Source: Nannocystaceae bacterium (GTDB taxonomy: Bacteria > Myxococcota_A > Polyangia > Nannocystales > Nannocystaceae). Taken from it: DNA of 56,853 bases. The DNA is taken from positions 1 to 56,853 of the forward strand of contig JAIBBS010000034.1 in assembly GCA_019694555.1 (NCBI GenBank), read 5' to 3'. The notes beneath the pieces are model-generated. The model did not search any database. It was not told the DNA's origin and was given only the letters and a program-made list of their open reading frames with translations. A program made the translations under genes and the position numbers. Below are positions 1 through 14,287 of this stretch, one piece after another (the first letter of the stretch is position 1; every line of letters begins with the position of its first letter).

Positions 1-38
1 TGCGGGCGAGCGCCGCGGGGCGCCGGGCCGGGGCGCCG

Positions 39-58
39 CTCGTGCACGCTCGTGCACG
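39..58. promoter_or_regulatory. Tandem CGTGCACG palindromes, candidate operator
   Basis: The 10-base unit CTCGTGCACG occurs twice without a gap. Each copy contains the perfect 8-base palindrome CGTGCACG (41-48 and 51-58), so the dyad centres lie 10 bases apart, one helical turn. The block is about 80 bases upstream of the first lipoprotein gene. Regulator binding is inferred from the geometry alone. Confidence 0.35.
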
Positions 59-139
59 ATGGCGTGGCTCGCGTCACTGCGGCGGGCCCCCTGGCGTGAT
101 CGCGACCGCCACGCGGGCCACTGCCGCGGCGAGGTCACC

Positions 140-856
140 ATGCACCACGCCGCGCGCCTGCTCCTGTTCGCCGTCCCCTTCGTCACCGCCTGTCCCCGCG
201 CCGAGGCCGATCCGGCGGGCGACACCTCGAGCAGCGGCGGCGGTGGTTCGTCGAGTGACACGTCGAGCGACGGCGCTGACGAGGGCAGCAGCAGCAGCGC
301 GGGGGGTGACAGCGAGGGCGGCAGCAGCAGCAGCAGCAGCGGCGATGTGCCGCCGCAGGTGTGCGCGCTGCAGTGCGAGAGCGCCGTCGACTGCTGCGTG
401 CTCAGCGGCAGCTTCGGCTGCGAGGATGCGATCGGCATCTACCCCAACGAGTTCGTGTGCGAGGCCAACGGCACCTGCAGCAACCACGGCTGCCCGGACG
501 ACGCGGGCTGCAGCATCTTCGATGGCGGCACGACGCACTTCATCTGCGTCGCGATGGGTTCGTTCGGCACCTGCGTGACAGCGTGCGAGACCGACGCGGA
601 CTGCGAGGGGGTGAGCCCGACGTCGCGCTGCCGCGGGGACGACGCTGGACGCGGCTACTGTGCCGAGCCGCCGTGCACCGGCGACGATGCCTGCGTCGGC
701 ACCGGCATGCGTTGCCTCGACGAACGCTGCCAGTTCCACTGCGTCGCCGACGACGAGTGCGGTGGCAACGGCCGCTGCGAGATCGAGACCGGCACCTGCG
801 TCTGCGACGACGCCGCGGGCTGCGGCGAGGGCTTCGCGTGCGTGCCGCAGGCGTGA
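140..856 (+). CDS. Cys-rich secreted lipoprotein, unknown function
   Basis: A 238-residue predicted lipoprotein. A short hydrophobic signal runs into the lipobox VTAC with Cys18 as the lipidated residue. A Ser/Gly/Asp-rich linker follows (about residues 25-70), and the rest is a disulfide-type region dense in Cys with EGF/Dickkopf-like spacing, such as CETDADC, CTGDDAC and CVADDEC. I chose the ATG at 140 because GAGG at 131-134 sits five bases before it and the signal peptide begins there; the frame is also open from an ATG at 59. Proteins like this are common surface lipoproteins in Nannocystis relatives. No enzymatic motif is visible, and the role (cell surface, binding) is unknown. Confidence 0.8.
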   Translation: MHHAARLLLFAVPFVTACPRAEADPAGDTSSSGGGGSSSDTSSDGADEGSSSSAGGDSEGGSSSSSSGDVPPQVCALQCESAVDCCVLSGSFGCEDAIGIYPNEFVCEANGTCSNHGCPDDAGCSIFDGGTTHFICVAMGSFGTCVTACETDADCEGVSPTSRCRGDDAGRGYCAEPPCTGDDACVGTGMRCLDERCQFHCVADDECGGNGRCEIETGTCVCDDAAGCGEGFACVPQA

Positions 857-945
857 GCGCACCGGCTCGGTCCATCGACGCTGCACGTGCTTGCCGTGCC
901 CGGCGCGGCCGGTGCCGGGAATCCTGCAGCGTGCGGTCGCCTCGC

Positions 946-2016
946 TCAGCCGCCGAGCTTGCGCAAGAGCCACTCGGCGCCGCCGCGGTAGCCCACGCCC
1001 TGCCACAGCCGCGCCGCGATCACGGCCAGCAGCAGGAACGCGAAGATGATGACCAGCACGGTGCCGGCCTCGAGCGCCTGCCAGTAGCCCAGCGGACGCG
1101 TGGCCTCGCGGAACAGCGGCACGTGCACCAGCAGCAGCGTCAGCGAGGCGCGACCCAGCACCACCAGCGGATGCGTGTCCGACAGCGGCTTGCGATCGTC
1201 ACGCCACGCCACCAACGCGATCACCAAGAGCACCACGCCCAGCAGCAGCGCGACGATGGTGATCGACGCCGGGAAGAAGCCCAGGTGCACCCCGAACGCG
1301 CGGCGCAGCAGCAGCGGCTGCGTCCACGTCATGCCGATGCCCAGGCCCGCCGCGCCCAGGCCCAAGCACACCGCGCCGGTGGTCGCGATCGCACCGAAGC
1401 GCCGCGCGGCGATCCAGCGGCCCGCGACCATGCCGACCAGGAACGGCGCGAGCCACGGCAGCACCGGGAACTGGCTCTCGGCCAGCGCGAGCCGCAGCGC
1501 GCCGCCGGGGCGCGAGCTGTCGCGCATCATCTCGTTGCTCAGCTGCAGCGGGGTGTCGATGGCCGACTGCACCGCGATCGCAGCCACGGCCACGGCCGCG
1601 GCCGCGACCAGCAACCCGCGATCGCCGAGCCGTCGCCACAGCGGCGCGGTCGCCATCGCGAAGCCCATCAGGTGCAGCACGAACCACGAGCCCCACGAGA
1701 ACCAGCTCGGCGTCATCGCGGTGAGCAGGTAGCCGAAGCCCAGCAACACCAACCCGCGGCGCAGCAGCACCGCATCGGCACCGTGCGCGCGCGAGCGGGC
1801 CAACAGCGTGGTGCCCACGCCCGCGAGCGTGATGAACATCGGCGCCGCGCCGCCGCCCAGGGCGTTGAACGCGACCAGCGGCCACGCGCCGGCGAGGGCC
1901 TTGCCGCGCGGCACCCCGGCCCACAGCCACACGCCCATGTGTTGCTCGATCATCAAGAAGACCGCGATGCCGCGGAGGGCATCGAGTCCACACATGCGCG
2001 CGCTGGGGGCCGCCAT
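946..2016 (-). CDS. DUF1624/HGSNAT-like multipass membrane protein, putative acyltransferase
   Basis: A 356-residue polytopic membrane protein with roughly ten hydrophobic segments. It opens with GLDALRGIAVFLMI, the signature of the heparan-alpha-glucosaminide N-acetyltransferase-like (DUF1624) and related acyltransferase families, followed by PMFITLAGVGTTLL and FGYLLTAMTP in the usual order. Members are thought to transfer acyl groups across the membrane to sugars or other envelope components; the substrate here is unknown. The start could be the ATG at 2016, which has a -10-like TACAGT 14 bases upstream and no Shine-Dalgarno, or the ATG at 1995. The gene stands 43 bases downstream of the next minus-strand lipoprotein gene and may be cotranscribed with it. 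Confidence 0.8.
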   Translation of the reverse strand: MAAPSARMCGLDALRGIAVFLMIEQHMGVWLWAGVPRGKALAGAWPLVAFNALGGGAAPMFITLAGVGTTLLARSRAHGADAVLLRRGLVLLGFGYLLTAMTPSWFSWGSWFVLHLMGFAMATAPLWRRLGDRGLLVAAAAVAVAAIAVQSAIDTPLQLSNEMMRDSSRPGGALRLALAESQFPVLPWLAPFLVGMVAGRWIAARRFGAIATTGAVCLGLGAAGLGIGMTWTQPLLLRRAFGVHLGFFPASITIVALLLGVVLLVIALVAWRDDRKPLSDTHPLVVLGRASLTLLLVHVPLFREATRPLGYWQALEAGTVLVIIFAFLLLAVIAARLWQGVGYRGGAEWLLRKLGG

Positions 2017-2030
2017 CGCTCGGGCGGCCC

Positions 2031-2036
2031 ACTGTA
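2031..2036 (-). promoter_or_regulatory. -10-like element (TACAGT) before the DUF1624 gene
   Basis: On the minus strand TACAGT lies 14 bases before the ATG at 2016, in the gap behind the upstream lipoprotein gene. A start of transcription about seven bases further on would leave only a very short leader. There is no clear -35 element. Confidence 0.3.
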
Positions 2037-2059
2037 GCAGCCGCGGCGGGCGTCGGGCG

Positions 2060-3031
2060 CTAGCGCGCGGTCGCGCAGCAGCAGCCCTTGGCGGCCCAGC
2101 CCACCTGCGCGACCGTGGTCTCGCAGTCGAACTCGGTCGTGCCGTAGGACTCGTCGCCGCAGGCAGCGTCGTCGTGCATCATCACCGCGACCCACGCGTC
2201 GGTGCCGAACTCGGCGGCGCAACCGGCCACGCAGGCCATGCCCTGCGCGCCGCAGACCTCGGTGCAGGTCACGTCGATGGGCCCACAGACCCGCGTCGCG
2301 CAGCTGCCGGCGACGCACGCGTCGAGCTCCGCGCCCTCGCCCGGCGGCGGCTCGCACACGATCCCGCAGCCGCCGCAGTCGTCGGAGTTCTCCAGCGTGT
2401 CGAGGCAGTGGCCGTCGCAGGCCGCGAGCGCGCCGCAGTGCAGCGACAGCGGGATCTCGCCGACGACCTCGTGTCCGGCGGCGTCGACGAAGCGCGCACG
2501 CACGGTGCGGGTGGCGTCGCGGCCCTGCGGCAGCTCGATCGGTGCGACCGCGTCGAGCGCGTCCCAGCCCAGCGCGAAGGTGAAGCTGCCGGGCGCGGTC
2601 GCGACGAAGGGCCCGAAGGTGGTGCCGTCGTCGCTCTCGAGCGTGCCGCCGATCAGGTCCTCGGTGCCCTGCGGATCGTCCACGAGCGCGGTCACGTGGA
2701 CCTGCTCGCCCTCGGTGATCGCGTCGACATCGGTGGCGAGCGATCGCAGCACCGGCGCGTCGGGCTCGGTCGCGCCGCTGCTGCTGCCCGCCGGCGCAGT
2801 GGTCTCGGCCTCGCCGGCGCTGCTGCTCTGGTCGGCGACGGTGTCGTCACCGGAGCTCGTCGCGGACGGATCGTCGGCCGCGGTCGTCGAGGTGTCCGCG
2901 GGGCCCGCCCCGGTGGCGCTGCTGGATCCCTGCGGGTTCGCGTCCGGGCCCGAAGCCATCGGCGCCTCGCCGAAGCAGGCCGAGCCCAGCGCGCAGGCCA
3001 ACACCGCCAACGCCCCCGTCGATCGCGTCAT
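2060..3031 (-). CDS. Lipoprotein with Cys-rich 'stigma'-type motif
   Basis: A 323-residue predicted lipoprotein. The signal sequence ends in LGSAC with lipidated Cys19. It is followed by a Ser/Thr/Asp-rich linker to about residue 95, a beta-rich middle part that may be a bacterial Ig-like domain (VTALVDDP...), and a Cys-rich C-terminus. That region contains CLDTLENSDDCGGCGIVC, the N-C-G-x-C-G-x-x-C pattern repeated in many myxobacterial MopE/stigma-type secreted proteins, and ends in GCCCATAR. The start at 3031 gives a clean signal peptide; the frame stays open upstream but without one. It is divergent from kinase 1. Role unknown. Confidence 0.8.
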   Translation of the reverse strand: MTRSTGALAVLACALGSACFGEAPMASGPDANPQGSSSATGAGPADTSTTAADDPSATSSGDDTVADQSSSAGEAETTAPAGSSSGATEPDAPVLRSLATDVDAITEGEQVHVTALVDDPQGTEDLIGGTLESDDGTTFGPFVATAPGSFTFALGWDALDAVAPIELPQGRDATRTVRARFVDAAGHEVVGEIPLSLHCGALAACDGHCLDTLENSDDCGGCGIVCEPPPGEGAELDACVAGSCATRVCGPIDVTCTEVCGAQGMACVAGCAAEFGTDAWVAVMMHDDAACGDESYGTTEFDCETTVAQVGWAAKGCCCATAR

Positions 3032-3117
3032 CACGCACGGGGTGCCCGCGCGGGCCGCCGGGTTGCGAGCGCGGCGCAGGAGGAGCCGCACGCGCGCGCC
3101 GCGGAACCGTCGGGCGT

Positions 3118-3139
3118 GTCGCGGCACGGTCGCGGCACG
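3118..3139 (+). repeat. Two abutting 11-base direct repeats before kinase 1
   Basis: GTCGCGGCACG occurs twice head to tail (3118-3128 and 3129-3139), in the divergent gap between a lipoprotein gene and kinase 1, ending at the ribosome-binding site of the kinase. One helical turn per repeat suits a tandem regulator site, but this is inference. Confidence 0.35.
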
Positions 3140-3146
3140 AGGGATC

Positions 3147-6059
<2,913 letters not shown>

Positions 6060-6143
6060 CGCGGCCGCGCGCCCGCGAAAAGCCGGGTTCGACGCCTCGC
6101 TGGCGCGGCGCGCCCCGGCGGCGCAAAGTGGTCTCCCCGCGCC

Positions 6144-7367
6144 GTGCAGCGAGTCCTCTTCCACGTCGACATGGACGCGTTCTTCGCGTCGGTCGAGATC
6201 CGCGACGACCCCAGTCTGCGCGGCAAGCCCGTGCTCGTCGGCGGGGTCGGGCGACGCGGCGTCGTGGCGGCCGCCAGCTACGAGGCGAGGCGCTACGGCT
6301 GTCGCTCCGCGCAGCCGATGGCGGTGGCGCTGCGGCTGTGCCCCCACGCGGTGGTGCTGCCGGGGCGACACGAGGCCTACGCCGAGGCCTCGGATCGCGT
6401 GTTCGAGATCTTCGATCGTTTCTCACCGCTGGTGGAGGGGCTCTCGATCGACGAGGCCTTCCTCGACATGACCGGCACCGAGCGGTTGCTGGGCCCGCCG
6501 CGACAGGCGGCGGAAGCCCTGCGCGCGGCGGTGCGGCAGGAGACCGGCGGCCTCACCTGTTCGATCGGGATCTCGGCGGTGAAGTTCCTCTCGAAGATCG
6601 CCAGCGGTCGCAACAAGCCCGATGGCCTGACCGAGGTGCCGCCCGGTCGCGAGCTCGAGTTCCTCGCACCGCTCGCGATCGACGAGCTGTGGGGCGTGGG
6701 GCCCAAGAGCGCGGAGCGGCTGCGCGCGCACGGCATCGAGACCATCGGTGATCTGCGGCGTCTGGGCGCGGACGTGCTGCAGCAGTGGTTCGGCCAACAC
6801 GGGCTGCACCTGCACGAGCTCGCCGACGCCCGCGACAGCCGCGAGGTGGTGCCGTGGCGCTCGCGCAAGTCGATCAGCCACGAGGACACGTACGGACAGG
6901 ACGTCGTCGGCATCCCGGCGCTGCGACGCAAGCTGCTGTCGCAGGCGACCCGCGTGGCCGACCGCCTGGTCGCCAAGGGGCTGCTCGCGCGCTGCGTGCA
7001 GCTCAAGATCCGCGACATCGGCTTTCACACCGAGACGCGGCAGCGCACGTTGGCGCAGCCGACCGATCGCGCGCGCGAGATCTATGCCGCCGCCTGCGAG
7101 CTGCTCGAGGCGGTCGAGATCGACGGCCGCGCGTTCCGCCTCACCGGCGTCGGCGCGAGCGAGCTGGTGCCGCAGGCGGGTCCCGGCGCGCAGCTCGAGC
7201 TGCCGCTCGCGCAGGAGCAGCCGGCCCGCGACGCCGGTCGCCTGCAGGGCGTGCTCACGGCCGTGCGTCGCCGCTTCGGCCACCAGGCGCTGTATCCGGC
7301 CGAGGCCGGTGCGGCCGAGCGCGAGGGCTCGGCCGGCGGCTACTCGGACTCGCGCGGCGACGAGTGA
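6144..7367 (+). CDS. dinB: DNA polymerase IV (Y-family translesion polymerase)
   Basis: A 407-residue Y-family DNA polymerase that copies past DNA lesions with low fidelity. The palm motifs are intact: HVDMDAFFASVE with metal ligand D9, and SIDEAFLD with D103/E104. YEARRYGCRSAQPM (steric-gate/finger region), the GISAVKFLSKIAS stretch and two helix-hairpin-helix-like elements (LWGVGPKSAERL) follow, then the little-finger domain. The start is a GTG at 6144; no Shine-Dalgarno is seen. The last 35 or so residues are hydrophilic and carry no obvious QLxLF-type sliding-clamp peptide, although QLELPLA at about residue 350 could serve. It lies 84 bases after kinase 1. Regulation by an SOS box is not evident. 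Confidence 0.93.
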   Translation: MQRVLFHVDMDAFFASVEIRDDPSLRGKPVLVGGVGRRGVVAAASYEARRYGCRSAQPMAVALRLCPHAVVLPGRHEAYAEASDRVFEIFDRFSPLVEGLSIDEAFLDMTGTERLLGPPRQAAEALRAAVRQETGGLTCSIGISAVKFLSKIASGRNKPDGLTEVPPGRELEFLAPLAIDELWGVGPKSAERLRAHGIETIGDLRRLGADVLQQWFGQHGLHLHELADARDSREVVPWRSRKSISHEDTYGQDVVGIPALRRKLLSQATRVADRLVAKGLLARCVQLKIRDIGFHTETRQRTLAQPTDRAREIYAAACELLEAVEIDGRAFRLTGVGASELVPQAGPGAQLELPLAQEQPARDAGRLQGVLTAVRRRFGHQALYPAEAGAAEREGSAGGYSDSRGDE

Positions 7368-7470
7368 TCGCGGGCGGGCTGCGTCCGTGCAGAGGAGCGC
7401 TCCGCGTCCGCTCCCCGTGCGCGGTCGAGCCGGTCACGGAACCCCGCACCGTCGGGTCGCTGCGCGACTG

Positions 7471-9600
<2,130 letters not shown>

Positions 9601-9609
9601 GGCGCCCGC

Positions 9610-9615
9610 AGCATG
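9610..9615 (-). promoter_or_regulatory. -10-like element (CATGCT) before the thioredoxin/TPR gene
   Basis: On the minus strand CATGCT ends nine bases before the GTG at 9600, the spacing expected for a leaderless transcript. No -35 element is evident. Confidence 0.25.
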
Positions 9616-9854
9616 GCAGGTTGCGTGCCGAGTCGGGACCGCCGCGCCAAGTCCGGCATCGTCACGGGTTGTCGCGCGCTCGCGCTCGATCGGCGGACGT
9701 GGGCACGCGTCGGCGGCCTGCGCGACGTTGCCCAACTCGGGCGCCGGGCTCGCCCCTGTGGAGCAGGTGCTCGCACCGCCGACGCGCACGACCCCGCGTG
9801 TCCGCACGCGCGGTGTGCTCGAGGTCATGCATCCAGTGGACGGGTCGCCGGACT

Positions 9855-9868
9855 TCCACGCGTGGAGG
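9855..9868 (+). promoter_or_regulatory. 12-base palindrome overlapping the ribosome-binding site
   Basis: TCCACGCGTGGA (9855-9866) is a perfect palindrome whose right half overlaps the Shine-Dalgarno GGAGG (9864-9868), eight bases before the ATG at 9877. A protein bound here would block both transcription and ribosome access. Such a role is inferred. Confidence 0.4.
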
Positions 9869-11093
9869 TCGGGCCCATGCGCGCACCCTTGCCTTCGCGC
9901 CGTCGCGGCGCGATCTCATCCTTCGCCGCCGCAGCGATTGCGTCGTTGCTCGGCGGTTGCGACGACCCGATGTTCGTCAGCGAGCACGGCAGCTACGAGC
10001 TCGACGCCGAGGAGCTCCGGCTCGAGCTGTTGCATCGCTCCGCCGACGGCGCCCACCTGGTCGAGCAGAGCCGGATGTGTCCCGTGCTCGTGGGCGTCGT
10101 CGATGCCAACGGCAACGAGCTCGCGGTCGAGGACGGCGAGGACCTCACGCGCTGCGCGGCCTACGAGGGCAACGGTGCGCTGCAGGCGGGTGAGCCGGGG
10201 TGCTTCGTCGCGAGCGCGGGTGCGGGCACGCTGAGCATCGCGCCGCAGGCCTGCGAGGTCGACGGCGCGGACGCGTTCGGGCCCGACACCCTCGCGGTCG
10301 ACGTGCACGCGATCGACGACGTCGCAGTGGAGTACGACGACACCACCATGCGCTGGCTGTACCGCGACCTGCAGGCCGCGCCGGGGCAGACGCTGCCGCC
10401 CATGCCGACGCCCGAGGCCGACGGCAGCTGGTACGTCGTGGTGGGCGAGCGCATCGGCATCGTGCCGCAGCCGCACGGCGTCGCCGACCCGACGCTGCGA
10501 CTGGGCTTCACCGACGGCACCGTCCGCGCCGTGGGTCCCGACGCGCCCAGCCTCGAGGCGGGCGACGACGGTGTCACGCGCATGGTGCCGCTGGCGGGCG
10601 AACCCTTCTCGCTCGCGCTCGAGCTGCCCGCGGGCACGCTCATGGGTGCGCCCATCATCCCGGTCGACGGCACGACCGCGGCGTCGCTGCAGCTGCTGGT
10701 GGGCTGGACCGTGTGCGAGGACGAGGACTGCGAGACGCAGCCGCTGCTGCTGCAGCCGATCGTACGCGACGCGCAGGGCCACCGCCTGCACGGCGCCGAC
10801 GTCCAGTACGAGACCGGCGGCACGGCCGTGATCGACGACGAGGACGACCTGCCCGGCGACGGCGTGGTGCTCGACGAGCTGTGTCCCGACGACGCCACCG
10901 GTGAAACCGACGTGGGCGTGAGCGTGGTCGCGCGCTACCACGGGCTCGAGGCCTCGGCGGAGCTCGACTACCACTGCCCCGCAGGGCCGCTGTCGCCCGA
11001 TCTCGACTTCGACTGCGCCTGCCGCAGCGACGCCGAGCGCCCCGGTGGGCTGGTGTGGCTGCTGCTACCGACGCTGGCGCTGCGACGACGTCG

Positions 11094-11672
<579 letters not shown>

Positions 11673-11693
11673 GCACGCACGGCCGCGATCGGC

Positions 11694-12335
11694 TCACGGC
11701 GGCGGCTCGACGCCGTACCGGGTCGCGGCGGCACTGGGCCGCAGCGCGAAAGCGTCCACGAAGCGCTGCAACCGTGGCCGCGGCAGCCACGGCAGCATCG
11801 GACGGAACGCGAGGTGCTCGAGCAGGCAAAACAGCGTGATCTCGAGCAGGCTCACCGCGGTGTCGTCGCCGCGCGGCATCATGGCGAGCACCGTCTCGAG
11901 TCGCTCGTCGAGCCAGTCGAGCGCACCGGCGAGCCCGATACGGGCCTTGGCGAGGTAGGGATGCGCCGGGTCGAGCCCGGCGACGCGGGTCGCGAACACC
12001 AGCTGCACCTGCGTCTGCATGCCGTAGGCGACGAGCTCCGCGGCGTTGCGTGCGACCGGATCGTGCAGCGCCTCGGGCCAGATCAGCCGCTGCGCCGGCG
12101 CGGCGGCCCAGGCCGCGATCGTGCGGCTCGCGGGCTCGCTGCCGAACACCGGACCGTGCGGTGTGAGCAGCGTCGGCACCTTGAGCGCCGGGTTGCCGCC
12201 ATAGGCCGCGGGATCGGTCGACGCCAGATCCGCGAGCGGGATCAGCGTCAGCGGTACGCCGAGCTCGTGCGCGACGATGCGCGGGACCCTGGTGAAGTGC
12301 GAGCTCGTCCGCCCGACCAGACGCAACCCGCTCAT
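11694..12335 (-). CDS. Glutathione S-transferase-like protein
   Basis: A 213-residue protein with a thioredoxin-like N-terminal half and an all-helical C-terminal half, as in cytosolic GSTs. SSHFTRVPRIVAHELGVPL is the first beta-alpha unit, ALKVPTL contains the cis-proline, and FGSEPASRTIAAW matches the glutathione-contact 'ES' loop (here S-E). It probably conjugates or reduces a small electrophile, but the substrate is unknown. Its ATG overlaps the stop of the upstream dienelactone hydrolase-like gene (ATGA, four bases), implying coupled translation and a shared pathway. The stop lies 21 bases before the orn start, so orn could be in the same transcript. Confidence 0.75.
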   Translation of the reverse strand: MSGLRLVGRTSSHFTRVPRIVAHELGVPLTLIPLADLASTDPAAYGGNPALKVPTLLTPHGPVFGSEPASRTIAAWAAAPAQRLIWPEALHDPVARNAAELVAYGMQTQVQLVFATRVAGLDPAHPYLAKARIGLAGALDWLDERLETVLAMMPRGDDTAVSLLEITLFCLLEHLAFRPMLPWLPRPRLQRFVDAFALRPSAAATRYGVEPPP

Positions 12336-13165
12336 GGGCCCACCGTGACGTGCGCCGCCGGCAACAGGCGCAGGCGGAGAAAGCCCAGGATCTCGTCGCG
12401 CGCCGCGAGGGTGGGGTGGCCCGCGCGATCGACCAGGTGCGCGGTCACGACGCTGTGGGCGCAGCCGACGACGTCGCGGAAGAACGGCGGCGGCTCGGGG
12501 TTGGCCGCGTCGCCGGGTAGCACCGTGGGCTCGAAGCGAGGACCCAGCGCCGCCGCGTAGGCGTCGAAGCGCGCGGCGGTGCAGAAGCGATCGCTGTCGA
12601 AGCGGTAGGCGCGGACGGTGAGGTCCTCGCGCTCGAGCCGCTCGCGCACGCACACCAGCTCGTCGTCGGCGATGTGCAGGCCGGCGAGGTCACCCAGCGG
12701 CAGCGAGGGCTGACACAGCACCGGCGCGCGCACGGCCGGCTCGAGCATCATGCTGAGCGCGAAGTTGCCGGTGAAGCACATGCCGATGGCACCCACGCCG
12801 GGTCCGCCGCAGGCCTCGTGGACCTGCCGTGCGAGCGCGCGCAGCCACGCGGTGATCGGGCTCGATGCGCCGCGTGCGAGCGCGCGGAACTCCGCGCTCA
12901 CGCACGCGCGCTGCAACACTGCCGCGCCCTCGGCCGCGCGCGGGTACGCACCGTCGCGACCGAACAGCGACGGCATGAACACCGTGAAGCCGGCGTCCCG
13001 CACCCACCGCGCGAAGCGGGCGACGTGCGGGCTGATGCCGGGCATCTCCGCCATCACGATCACCGCCGGTCCGTCGCCGGCGTGCCACACCGGCTTGGTC
13101 GCGCCCAGCAGCGTCGTGGGCACGCACGCGAAGTCCTCCAGCGCATCGTCGCGCCCGTCGTCCAT
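12332..13165 (-). CDS. Dienelactone hydrolase family protein
   Basis: A 277-residue alpha/beta hydrolase of the dienelactone hydrolase family. The nucleophile elbow is GAIGMCFTGN with Cys130, as in classical DLH enzymes, and the MAEMPG loop supplies the Glu that usually holds the Cys. The PSLFGRDGAYP segment fits the family. The substrate is probably a lactone or ester. The ATG at 13165 is preferred; a start at 13207 would add 14 basic residues. It is translationally coupled to the GST-like gene and divergent, across a 72-base gap, from a GlxA-type regulator, which is therefore its likely controller. Confidence 0.82.
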   Translation of the reverse strand: MDDGRDDALEDFACVPTTLLGATKPVWHAGDGPAVIVMAEMPGISPHVARFARWVRDAGFTVFMPSLFGRDGAYPRAAEGAAVLQRACVSAEFRALARGASSPITAWLRALARQVHEACGGPGVGAIGMCFTGNFALSMMLEPAVRAPVLCQPSLPLGDLAGLHIADDELVCVRERLEREDLTVRAYRFDSDRFCTAARFDAYAAALGPRFEPTVLPGDAANPEPPPFFRDVVGCAHSVVTAHLVDRAGHPTLAARDEILGFLRLRLLPAAHVTVGP

Positions 13166-13225
13166 GGCCACAGCATGGCCGCGGGCCCGCGCGGGCGGCA
13201 GTGGCAATCACGACACTGTTCGGTC

Positions 13226-13231
13226 TATCCT
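13226..13231 (+). promoter_or_regulatory. -10 element (TATCCT) for a leaderless regulator mRNA
   Basis: TATCCT lies exactly six bases before the ATG at 13238, with no Shine-Dalgarno between. Transcription starting about seven bases after the hexamer would begin at or near the start codon. Confidence 0.45.
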
Positions 13232-13237
13232 TGCCAG

Positions 13238-14287
13238 ATGCTGATCCACCTGGTGCTCGACGGCACCGCCGACGGTCCGCTGGGTGTCGCGCTCGACGTG
13301 TTCGCCGCGGCGGCGCGCGTGGTCGCGGCCGGGCTGGCGCCGTCGTCGGGTCCGGCGGCGGCGCTGCGCCAGCGCGTGGTCTCGCACGACGGCGCACCGG
13401 TGCGCAGCAGCGGTGGTCGCCCGATCCTGGTCGACGGTGCGCTGTCGCTGCGCGGGCTCGGTCGCGGCGACATCATCGTCCTCGCCGGCCTGGGCGCGAC
13501 CACCGAGCCGCGCATCGACGCGCTGCTGCGGCGCGCGGACGTCGTGCGCGTGGTCGAGCTGCTCGGTCGCGCGGCCGCGCGCGGCGTGACGCTGGCGGCG
13601 TCGTGCTCCGCGACGTTCCTGCTCGGTGCCGCCGGTGTGCTCGACGGTCGCGCCGCGACCACGGCGTGGTGGCTGGCGGCCGGCTTCGCGCGTCGGTTCC
13701 CGCGCGTGCGACTCGCGAGCGGGCGCATGGTCGTGGACGCGGGATCGTGCGTCACCGCCGGCGCGGCGCTGGCCCACGCCGATCTCGCGCTCGCGCTGCT
13801 GGTGCGCTGCGGCGGCCCCTCGCTGGCACACCTGGTCACGCGCTATCTCGTGCTCGACGAGCGCGACTCCCAGGCGCGCTACCTCGTGCTCGAGCACCTG
13901 CGCAGCGACGACGCGACCGTGCGCGCGCTCGAGCGCTACGTGCAACGCAACCTCGCGCGGCAGCTCACGCTGCAACAGATGGCGCGCGCGACCGCGACCT
14001 CGCCGCGTACGCTGGCCCGTCGCGTCGCCGCGGCGCTGGCGACCACGCCGCAGCGCTTTGCCCAGCGCATCCGCATGGCCCGTGCGGTGCAGCTGCTCGA
14101 GACCACCGACGTCGCGGTCGACGAGATCGCCGCGCGCGTGGGCTATGCCGACCCGGCGGCGTTCCGCCGCGTGTTCCGCCGCGAGCTCGGCTGCAGTCCG
14201 CGCGCGCAGCGACGGGGTCCGCGGCCGGCGGAGCGTGTCAGCCCGCCGGCGCGGGCGGGCCGAGCAGCTGCGCGAGCGCGCGGCTGA
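13238..14287 (+). CDS. GlxA-type AraC family transcriptional regulator
   Basis: A 349-residue regulator with an N-terminal DJ-1/PfpI-like domain (about 1-195) and a C-terminal AraC double helix-turn-helix (about 225-322). The elbow Cys123 of the DJ-1 fold is present in AASCSATFLLGAAGVLDGR, the typical GlxA motif. The DNA-binding part shows LTLQQMARATATSPRTLARR and VAVDEIAARVGYADPAAFRR. GlxA proteins often control catabolic genes beside them. Here the divergent hydrolase/GST pair is the obvious target. The C-terminal ~25 residues are Arg/Ala/Pro-rich, and the last 50 bases overlap the convergent lipoprotein gene. Confidence 0.88.
   Translation: MLIHLVLDGTADGPLGVALDVFAAAARVVAAGLAPSSGPAAALRQRVVSHDGAPVRSSGGRPILVDGALSLRGLGRGDIIVLAGLGATTEPRIDALLRRADVVRVVELLGRAAARGVTLAASCSATFLLGAAGVLDGRAATTAWWLAAGFARRFPRVRLASGRMVVDAGSCVTAGAALAHADLALALLVRCGGPSLAHLVTRYLVLDERDSQARYLVLEHLRSDDATVRALERYVQRNLARQLTLQQMARATATSPRTLARRVAAALATTPQRFAQRIRMARAVQLLETTDVAVDEIAARVGYADPAAFRRVFRRELGCSPRAQRRGPRPAERVSPPARAGRAAARARG

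Noticed and set aside
285..345. AGC-rich run that looks like a microsatellite
   Set aside because: It encodes the serine-rich linker of a lipoprotein, with mixed codons; a normal feature of this class of proteins.
2202..3146. The long upstream extension of the kinase 1 frame
   Set aside because: It is antisense to a lipoprotein gene with a good signal peptide. A Shine-Dalgarno and the zinc motif place the true start at 3147.
7368..7470. Possible bidirectional terminator between dinB and the thioredoxin gene
   Set aside because: Some short complementary stretches are present, but there is no stable stem with a T-run on either strand.
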